Assembly: GCF_003992595.1 (NCBI RefSeq)
Contig: NZ_RZNA01000052.1
Span: 299,161 to 363,160, forward strand
Source of the DNA: Flagellimonas oceanensis
GTDB taxonomy: Bacteria > Bacteroidota > Bacteroidia > Flavobacteriales > Flavobacteriaceae
Direction: 5' to 3'
Length of the DNA: 64,000 nucleotides
The position numbers were made by a program, and so were the translations under genes. Shown one piece after another: positions 49,815 through 58,600 of this stretch. The notes beneath the pieces were generated by a model. The model was given only the letters and a program-made list of their open reading frames with translations, was not told the origin of the DNA and made no database searches. Within the stretch, counting starts at the first letter, position 1. Each line of letters begins with the position of its first letter.

Positions 49815-50564
49815 ATGTTAAAGGAAGAGAGGCAACAGTTTATACTCAACGAGGTTGGAATTCACAATAGGATTTTATTGACGGACATAGCTGACCAGCT
49901 CAATGTTTCGGTCGATACCATTCGTCGGGATATCAAAGAGTTGCATGCGGCCAAACAGTTGAAAAAAGTCCATGGTGGTGCCGTTTCTTTGGGGTTCAAT
50001 AATTATAATCCAACGGGAAAGAAAATTTATTCCCTGGAAAAAAAATCACGAATCGCAGAGAAGGCACTGGAGTTGATCAAGGATGGGCAAGTGATTTTAT
50101 TGAGTGGAGGAACCACCAATTTGGAATTGGCAAGAATGTTGCCTCCAAAGCTTAAATTAACCTGTTTTACCCCCAGTTTGCCAATTGCCGTGCAATTATT
50201 AGGCAAAAATAATATTGAAGTGATTTTTATTGGGGGGCGTCTGTCCAAGGATTCCCAGATTACCGTTGGTGGGAGTGCCATAAATATGCTTTCTGAAATA
50301 AAAGTTGATATTTGCTTCCTAGGGACCAATTCAATTCATCCTATGGAAGGACTTACTGAGTTCGATTGGGAAATAGTGCAAATGAAAAAGGCAATGATTC
50401 ACAGTTCCAGAAAAGTTGTGTCTCCCTGTATATCCGAAAAAATAGGATCTTTACAACGCTATAAAATATGTGGCGTTGAAGAGGTGGATGTTTTGATTAC
50501 GGAACTGGAGCCATGGGATGTGAAACTTGATGCATTTAAAAATTTGAACATACAAATTCTATAA
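49815..50564 (+). CDS. DeoR/GlpR-family transcriptional regulator
   Basis: The protein has 249 residues. The N-terminal HTH is MLKEERQQFILNEVGIHNRI, then ILLTDIADQLNVSVDTIRRDIKELHAAKQL with the family-typical VSxDTIRRDI, and KKVHGGAVSL. The DeoRC sensor domain has VILLSGGTTNLELARML, FTPSLPIAVQLLG, FIGGRLSKDSQITVGGSA, CFLGTNSIHPMEGLTEFDWEIVQMKKAMI and VDVLITELE. DeoR regulators sense phosphorylated sugars, here probably GlcN-6-P, GlcNAc-6-P or MurNAc-6-P. It lies 10 bp before murQ and is divergent from nagB, so it is placed to control both arms. The ligand is an inference. Confidence 0.93.
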   Translation: MLKEERQQFILNEVGIHNRILLTDIADQLNVSVDTIRRDIKELHAAKQLKKVHGGAVSLGFNNYNPTGKKIYSLEKKSRIAEKALELIKDGQVILLSGGTTNLELARMLPPKLKLTCFTPSLPIAVQLLGKNNIEVIFIGGRLSKDSQITVGGSAINMLSEIKVDICFLGTNSIHPMEGLTEFDWEIVQMKKAMIHSSRKVVSPCISEKIGSLQRYKICGVEEVDVLITELEPWDVKLDAFKNLNIQIL

Positions 50565-50574
50565 AGTAAAAGTA

Positions 50575-51393
50575 GTGGTGGAAAAGCACATTAAGATTAC
50601 CGAGAAACCATCCAACTATGATAGGTTGGAGGAAATGGATAGTTTGGAGATTGTGGCCAATATCAACCAAGAGGATAAAAAAGTAGCGGATGCAGTTGAA
50701 TTGGTGCTGCCCCAAGTGGCCAAAGTGGTGGATGAAATGGCAGAACGTTTTAAAAAGGGAGGCAGGCTTTTTTATATCGGAGCAGGAACTAGTGGAAGGT
50801 TGGGAATCCTGGATGCCTCCGAAATACCACCTACTTTTGGCATGCCTTATGATCGGGTAATCGGGCTTATCGCTGGAGGAGACCAAGCGATTCGCAAAGC
50901 TGTTGAAAATGCTGAAGATGATACGGCACAAGCTTGGAGGGATCTTCAAGAGCATCATATAAATGAAAATGACGTATTGGTGGGTATTGCAGCATCAGGT
51001 ACCACGCCCTATGTTCTTGGCGGGGTTGCCGACGCAAAAGCCCATGGAATTTTAACAGTGGGCATTACAAACAATCCAGGTTCACCTTTGGCACAATCCA
51101 CGGATATCCCAATTGAAGTGAACGTAGGGCCCGAATTTTTAACCGGGAGTACACGAATGAAAAGCGGTACCAGTCAAAAATTGGTGCTCAACATGATATC
51201 CACTGCCTTGATGATACGTGTAGGTCGGGTAAAAGGGAATAAGATGGTAAACATGCAATTGAGCAATACCAAATTAGTGGACAGGGGAACCCGTTACATC
51301 ATGGAAGAGTTGGGATTAAACTATGATGATGCGGAAAAGGCACTCAAAAAATTTGGTTCGGTAAAATTGGCTGTTGATGCCCTTAAAAAGTAA
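50575..51393 (+). CDS. murQ: N-acetylmuramic acid 6-phosphate etherase
   Basis: The protein has 272 residues, from a GTG start (two adjacent GTG codons; no ATG precedes the conserved ITEKPSNYDRLEEMDSLEIV). The SIS-domain body has FKKGGRLFYIGAGTSGRLGILDASEIPPTFGMP, a hallmark of MurQ, with the Ser-rich sugar-phosphate site and Glu. LVGIAASGTTPYVLGGVADA, GITNNPGSPLAQSTDIPIEVNVGPEFLTGSTRMKSGTSQKLVLNMIS complete the signature. It cuts the D-lactyl ether of MurNAc-6-P, giving GlcNAc-6-P. The stop abuts the stop of the converging sugar dehydrogenase, with no intergenic base. With anmK and nagB it closes the pathway. Confidence 0.95.
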   Translation: MVEKHIKITEKPSNYDRLEEMDSLEIVANINQEDKKVADAVELVLPQVAKVVDEMAERFKKGGRLFYIGAGTSGRLGILDASEIPPTFGMPYDRVIGLIAGGDQAIRKAVENAEDDTAQAWRDLQEHHINENDVLVGIAASGTTPYVLGGVADAKAHGILTVGITNNPGSPLAQSTDIPIEVNVGPEFLTGSTRMKSGTSQKLVLNMISTALMIRVGRVKGNKMVNMQLSNTKLVDRGTRYIMEELGLNYDDAEKALKKFGSVKLAVDALKK

Positions 51394-52515
51394 TTAGCTT
51401 TTGGGAACCAACCGGTAAATTCCTTTGCCTTCAACACTTATATAGATAAATCCGTCGGGAGCCTGGCGCACATTTCGCATTCGCCCCATGCCATCCAATA
51501 GTTTTTCACGGTAGACCACTTTGTTGTCCTGTACTTCCAAGCGTTCCAAATATTGAAATGCCAGTGAGCCCACCAATAAGTTCCCTTTCCATTTGGGGTA
51601 TGTATCAGAAGTAACGAAGGTCATTCCCGAAGGAGCAATGGACGGTGTCCATTGGTAAAGAGGCTGTTCCATTCCGGGTCTGGAGGTTTCGTCGGTTATT
51701 TCCGTGCCACTATAATTTATGCCGTAGGTAATTACGGGCCAACCGTAGTTTTTCCCTTTTTCTATGATATTGATTTCATCTCCGCCTCGAGGACCATGCT
51801 CGTGTGCCCAAAGTTTTCCTGTTTCAGGATGTAGGGCGAGCCCTTGTGGATTTCTATGTCCATAACTGTAAATCGCTTTTTTTGCTCCTGACTCGTCAAC
51901 AAAAGGGTTGTCGTTTGGAATACGTCCATTATCATGAAGACGGTATATTTTACCCATATCACGTGTGATGTCCTGAGGGTTCACATCCCTATTGCCTCGT
52001 TCGCCAATGGAGAAATACAGGTAACCATTGTTATCAAATTCTATTCTAGAACCAAAATGTTGTCCGCGGGTAGAGTTAGGGGAAGCTTTGTAGAGTTCTT
52101 CCACATCAACAAGTTGATTGTTGGAAAGTTTAGCACGCATAATCGCGGTGTTGCCACCTTTTTCTTCTCCCTCGCTAGTGGCATAGGAGAAATAAATCCA
52201 ACCATTTTCATCATAATCAGGGTGTAGCTCAATATCCATTAAACCACCTTGTCCTCTGTTATAAACCTTAGGAGGGTTTTCAATTGTTATGGTTTTTCCT
52301 GCTTTGTGAAGCAATAGTTTTCCTGATTTTTCAGAAATCAATATGGCATTGTCGGGCAAGAAAACCATTCCCCATGCGTTCTGTATATCGCCAACTACGA
52401 GTTCCGTAGTAAAATCAAGGGTTTCGGGAGTATTTATCTCCTTATCGGAGGTTTGTGCGCAAGATGTACTAAGCAGTACAACGAAAAAAATGGGAAATAA
52501 GAGACTATTTTGCAT
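51394..52515 (-). CDS. PQQ-dependent aldose sugar dehydrogenase-like lipoprotein
   Basis: The 373-residue lipoprotein begins MQNSLLFPIFFVVLLSTSC with Cys19. The beta-propeller body has NAWGMVFLPDNAILISEKSGK, GGLMDIELHPDYDENGWIYFSY, RGQHFGSRIEFDNNGYLYFSIGERG (PQQ and Ca contacts in homologues), YSYGHRNPQGLALHPETGKLWAHEHGPRGGDEINI, and YQWTPSIAPSGMTFV. This is the soluble-type GDH/aldose sugar dehydrogenase (Asd) fold. It would oxidise free aldoses at the C1 position if supplied with PQQ. It follows the wall-recycling locus but points toward it; membership in that pathway is not demonstrated. Confidence 0.88.
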   Translation of the reverse strand: MQNSLLFPIFFVVLLSTSCAQTSDKEINTPETLDFTTELVVGDIQNAWGMVFLPDNAILISEKSGKLLLHKAGKTITIENPPKVYNRGQGGLMDIELHPDYDENGWIYFSYATSEGEEKGGNTAIMRAKLSNNQLVDVEELYKASPNSTRGQHFGSRIEFDNNGYLYFSIGERGNRDVNPQDITRDMGKIYRLHDNGRIPNDNPFVDESGAKKAIYSYGHRNPQGLALHPETGKLWAHEHGPRGGDEINIIEKGKNYGWPVITYGINYSGTEITDETSRPGMEQPLYQWTPSIAPSGMTFVTSDTYPKWKGNLLVGSLAFQYLERLEVQDNKVVYREKLLDGMGRMRNVRQAPDGFIYISVEGKGIYRLVPKS

Positions 52516-52550
52516 AATTTTACGTTGAAATAACAGATTTCATAGATAAA

Positions 52551-52569
52551 CGACCATTTTTTATGGTCG
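52551..52569. promoter_or_regulatory. CGACCAT-T5-ATGGTCG hairpin upstream of SprB-like gene
   Basis: Seven perfect base pairs (52551-52557 with 52563-52569) enclose TTTTT. No T run follows on either strand, so it does not resemble a terminator. It lies between the divergent dehydrogenase and adhesin genes, 103 bases before the adhesin ATG, as an operator or a 5'-UTR structure might. Confidence 0.4.
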
Positions 52570-52672
52570 GGTGTGATTAAGATAAAGAGAATTTTTATAA
52601 GAACAGAAAATTACTATTAAGAATATTTAGGTCCCAAATCCAACATATTCTTCTAAACAAGACTTAACCCCT

Positions 52673-55600
52673 ATGCTCCCACAAAAAACAAGGCATTTGC
52701 TATATGTCGTGTTGTTGGTGTTCATATCAATCTTCGGTTCCACGGTATTAGCAAAAACTCAAGTTGCCAGGATACTTACCCATATGGTGTCCAACAAGGC
52801 AGAGTCCGATACCCAGAAAGAGATTTCAGATGTAACCTCAAAGGAGGCATCCAACGAAGAAAGTGAACCGTTTGCAACAACCACCATGTTCGCTACCATT
52901 ATAAATGGAGCGGATGATGAGGTTACTTGCCCCAACGATGGTAGTACCGTTGCAAAGTTTTTCTTGTGCGGTACAAGTGACGGTAGGACATTGACGTTGA
53001 GTCAATCCGGGAGTTCTTACCAATGGCAGCAGTTGGACCCTAATAGTTGTGCTCCCACAGTAGTGAGCGATTGTCCAACCATAAACAATGCCTGTACCTG
53101 GAATACGGTTAGTACGGATGCTACTTTTAATTTGTCAACCGCTGGAGAATTCAGGGTACGTGTCAATTCTGGCCAGTATTACTATTTTAAGTCCACGCTG
53201 AACCCATTGGACCCCCAACTGATCAAAGAGGATATCATTTGTGGGCAACCAGGTAGAGTAGAGGTAACAAATGTTCCTGCTGGATACGAGTATAGCTTGA
53301 ACAGTGCTTCTGGACCTTATCAAGATAATCCTTTCTTTGATATTACAGCTTCGGGAGACTACCGTGTATATGTGAGATTGAAGAATGTTTCCGCAACAGC
53401 TTGTGTGTTCCCATCAAACTTGGTAACTGTTGATGATTTGGATATCAATGTGGATGTAACCGCAAATGATATTATGTGTAGTGGAGAGTTGGGCAGCATT
53501 GATGTAGCGGTGTCCGGTGTTCCTGGCTTTTATACTTACAGATTGGTTAAGAATGGTGTTACGGTGGATACTTTTGGACCAAACGGCGCGGATAATTACA
53601 CCTTTGCCAATGTCAGTCCGGGAACCTATAGTATTCGAGTGGAAACAAATGCCTGTTCAGAGACCATTACCAACGATATTGATGGAGACCCTATTGTCAT
53701 TGGTGGAGGAATAAGTCCCTTGGCTGTTTCGGCTACGGCATCCGATAGTTTTGGTTGTGGTGCCACATCCGTGGATGTGGATGTGACCACAAGTGGAGGT
53801 ACCGCACCTTACCGATTTAGCGTGGATGGAGGTGCTTTTGGTTCCACATATTCCAGTTCATCCAGTTTTACCGTGAATACTGCAGGGACGTATAATATTT
53901 TGGTTGAGGATGCCAATGGATGCCAACGAACCGCTGCCGTGGATGTGGAAAATATTCCCCCGCCACTATATAGTTTTACCGAGGAAGATGCCAACTGTGG
54001 CGGAGCCAACGATGGTAGAATCACAGTAAACGTATCAAATGGGTATGGTTACGAAATACAGTATAGTGTAGATAACGGAGCAACTTTTCAAATAAGCAAT
54101 ACCTTCTCCAACTTGGCACCGGGCAATTATGATGTGGTATTACGGTACGAGCAGGATTCCTTTACCTGTACGACCACACCACAAGCAGCAACCATAGGCA
54201 CGCCTTCTACCATTACGGCAACGGCCACACCCGATAGTGCACCAACCTGCGGGAATGAAAACGGAGGACAGATCACAATATCAGGGGTTTCTGGAGGAAC
54301 AGCACCCTATGAATACAGTATAGGAGCTGGTTTTGGAAGTAACAATGTCTTTCCCAACCTAGGAGTTGGAACCTACACACCAATGATCCGTGATGCCAAT
54401 GGGTGTGTGCAAACATTGCCGGATATTCCTTTCAATAGCCTGAACAAGCCAACTGATATCGATTTCAGTATTTCCAGTTTGGATTGTATTACGACCACGG
54501 CATCTTTGGAATTATCCGTAACAGGAGGCTCGGGGACTTACACCTATGAAATTATTGCCCCAGCAGGAAGTGTGGTTAACAATGGAAACAACAACACCTT
54601 CACAGGTTTGGGATTGGGGACTTATACGTTCAGGGTAACCGATGATGAAGGTTGTTCCTATGATGAAAACTACGCCATAACCGATATCAGTTCCATAGGC
54701 GTTGCAGCGCAACAGACCAAAGTAGTTACCTGCGTGGGTGATTCCGATGGCGAAGGACGGTTTTTGGTCGATGGATTCAATTCCACGTACAGCTATAGTA
54801 TTGATGGAGGGCCTGTTTTTACGGGGCAGAGCGATAGCATTATTCCATTGACAGGATTGCCCGCGGGAAGCTATGTAATTTCCGTGACCGACGAAGAAAC
54901 CAATTGTACTGACACAGCCACCTTGGAGATAGAAGAACCATCCACTGCATTTGCTATTTCGAGTTTGGATGTTACCGCCATGAGTTGTCAAAATGGAAAT
55001 ACAGGAGCCGTTCGTGTTAATACCGTTGGAGGATGGGGTGGTAACCGATATACTTTGACCCAGCCCAATGGTTCCACAAGAGGACCAAAGAATGGAAGTA
55101 CGTTCTCCAATTTGGCACAAGAAGGAATATATCAAGTAAGTGTTACCGATGCCAACGGATGTACCGTGACAGATAGCTTTACTTTGACCCGTTTAGAAGC
55201 ACCAACATTGACCTTGGACAGTGGAGCATCGGATTTTTGCTATGATAACTTTACGGCTGCTACGCTTGAAGTGAATGCCACAGGAGGTTTGGCCCCCTAT
55301 CAATACAGAATTAATGGAGGAGCTTTGGGTGCAAGTACCACTTTTAGTGGTTTAACACCAGGAACATATACCATTGAGGTAATAGACGCCAACGATTGTA
55401 GGGATACCGTAATCGCAACCATAGAGCCACAGGTAATGGCCAATGCTACCACAATACAAGAGTTGGATTGTGCAGGCCCTCCCGGTCAAATACAAGTGAT
55501 TATTAGCAATGGTTACACATCTTCTGGTAATTACGATATCTACGAAGTAAGTGTGAATGGTGCAGCGTATACTTCAGACAATAACAACTTTACTGGAAAC

Positions 55601-58600
55601 TCGTTTGTATACAATGTCCCCAACGACGGTTCCATTATTTCGGATACAACCTTCCAGTTCATGATTACGGATGCAAGAGGGTGTACCACGGAAACAAACA
55701 CAGTGACCATTTCCCCACCAGAGACCATTGCAGGTAGTGCAGTGGCCACAGACACACAATGCGGAGACGACACAAGTGGTATAGTAGAGCTGATTCCGGA
55801 TACGACACAAGGGGTCCCTCCCTATGAATTTAGTAATGATGGGGGAACGACCTTTAGCAGTCAAAATATATTCTCAGGATATGGAGCAGGCACACATACC
55901 GGATTCGTTATTCGCGATAGCAGAGGTTGTATCAGCCCAGTATATGATGTGACCATCGGTTCTAGTGATCCATTGGATGCCACGGCCACACCAACGGATG
56001 CCATATGTGCTTCGGGCTCTGTGAACGGATCAATTACCTCTACGGTAAACAATGGGGTGGCCCCGTTCGATTATGTTCTGGTCGATGAATTCGGTGGAAC
56101 AATAGCTTCATCAATAGGAAACGCAAGTACAACCTTTGACTTTACTAACGTGCCGCTTGGGAACTACACGGTGGTTGTTACGGATGCACAAGGTTGTGAG
56201 GATCGTGATCAAGTGGTTATCGATCAAAACCAATTGGATTTAATTCCCAGTGCTGATCCAGCTTCATGTTCGGATACCTCCTTTCCTTATCAAGTACAGG
56301 CAACAGGAGGGACTGCTCCTTATGAATTTAGACTCGTAGGTGATCCAACCTTTCAATTGGGAACAGGGATTAACAACGATATTTTTGATGTAACAGGACA
56401 AGTGGTTCCCGGAGTCACCTATTTTGTTGAGGTACGGGATGCCAATGGATGTACTTATATTGAAGAAATAGACCCCATCGGCCCAAGTAATCCAGTTGCT
56501 GTGACCGCAACATCCTTGGCTGCATCTTGTAATGTAGCAGGTAGTGGTTCCATTGATTATGAAGTCTCTGGAATTTCAGCCTCTGGTAATTTTACCGTGA
56601 CAGTTCAGAATACAGATACAGGCGCAACTGTTTCAATAGATACATATACAGGGGAAACCATTCCATACAATGGAACAATCACAGGATTGGCACCTGGAAA
56701 CTATCAAATTATTGTAAATGATACCGATACAGGCTGTAGCGGAAGCACTCTGGCCTTTGTGGACATCAGTTCTGTTTCCATAGCTGTTGACAATTTTGTG
56801 GAAGCTACTTGTAATGCGGGCGCTTTGGTAACTCTAAGAGGTTTTGGAAGCACAGGGCCATATAATTATGCGTATGTTCCTTCTGGAGACCCGGCGCCAA
56901 CAGCATTTACACCACAAACTACTTTTGAAATACCAGGACCGTATCCTAATGACTACGATTTTTATGTACAGGATGCCAATGGCTGTACCGCTATGACCAC
57001 ATTGACGGTGACCCAAGAAGCAGGGGTCCCAGACCCGGTAATTGATGTAGTGAACCAATGTACCGCGACCAGTGGATATCAAATCAATATAGTTTCTCCA
57101 CTCACTTCAGGTCCTGAGCCGGAAAACACCTTTCAATATGATATTGGAAGTGGTTTCCAATCAGGGACGTCATTTGTTGTACCCAATCCGGGCAGCTACG
57201 TAATCACCGTAAGGGATGGCAACGGATGTACCAATACGGTAACCGCAGAGGTGTTTGATTTCTTTGCGATTTCTGCCGATGCCACCTCATATCCAACATG
57301 TAATGCTGGAGATGGTGTAATCACTGTGAATACCACGGGAGGTAGTGGTAATTTTAGGTATCAGTTAAGGGATGCAACTACATTGACTGATATTGGGCTT
57401 CCGCAGATAAATGATAATGTTTTCACAGGGATTGATCCGGGCGATTACAATATCTTGGTAACAGATTTGGATTCAAACACAAGTCCTTTGTGTTCCGATG
57501 AAGCAGAGGTAATTGTATCCACAGTGAATACACCCGTGATTACGGCTACGCCAAAAAGTGACATTACTTGTTTTGGAGCTGATGATGGAACCATTGCCGT
57601 GGAATTGGACCCTTCAAGTGCCACGGATACCCCGATAAATTATGTGGTGTATCAAGGCTCATCATCAACCATCGTCGCAGGACCACAGGTAACAAACCTT
57701 TTTGATAATCTCTCCCAAGGAACCTATCAAGTAGAAGCGGTTTCAGATAGAGGTTGTACCGTTCGCTCAGGGGACATCACAATAAATGAACCCACGGAAG
57801 TACAGATTAATGCAGTGAACACGGAGTTTAGTTGTAATCCATCGAGTAATCGATTCAGTAAGGCGACCATTACCATATATACAGATACCAATGGCGATGG
57901 AACCGGAGCAGCAACAGGTTCAGGTTCGTTCACGTACAGCATGAATGATGGAACCCCGCAATTTGATGGAACCAATTTCCAAACAAGTAATGAGTTTCCT
58001 GTAATCGACAATGGAACCGATCAGACTATCATTGTAACAGCTCGTGACCAAAATGGATGTGAAATTACCGATACGGTCTTTATCCCAGCTCCTACGGATA
58101 TCACTTTTAGTTACAATGTCAATCCGATTACCTGTGATGTTTCAGGAACTGGCGTCAGTGCAGGTTCCATTGATATCATAGTAAATGAAGGTCCCGGTGA
58201 TTACGAAGTGGAAATACTGCCTTTGGGCTCCGAATCAGCTCGTAGCTCTGGTGGAAGCGATAGGGTAACTTGGGACATTTCCACTCCCGGCAACTACATT
58301 TTTGCCGTTACCGATGTGGGAAGCGGCGGGTGTACCTATTTGACCAGTACCGTCAATATGCCGGAGTATAACAATATAGAAGCAGTAATCGCGGAAGTTG
58401 AACCCGTGACCTGTTTCAATGGTTCCGATGGCGTGATTAGTTTGGAAATCAACAATTACAGTGGTGCGTATGCTTATGAGGTGTTCAGGCGTGATAATAC
58501 GGGAACAGAGACGACCACAGGAGTGACAGGTACTTTTGACACCAATGCACCCATCAACACCCCTGAAATCATTGAAAACGTTCCCGCAGGTAATTTGGTG

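Noticed and set aside
54512..55135. 207-codon open frame opposite the SprB-like gene
   Set aside because: An antisense artefact of the repetitive, G/T-rich coding strand; it has no signal peptide or recognisable domain.
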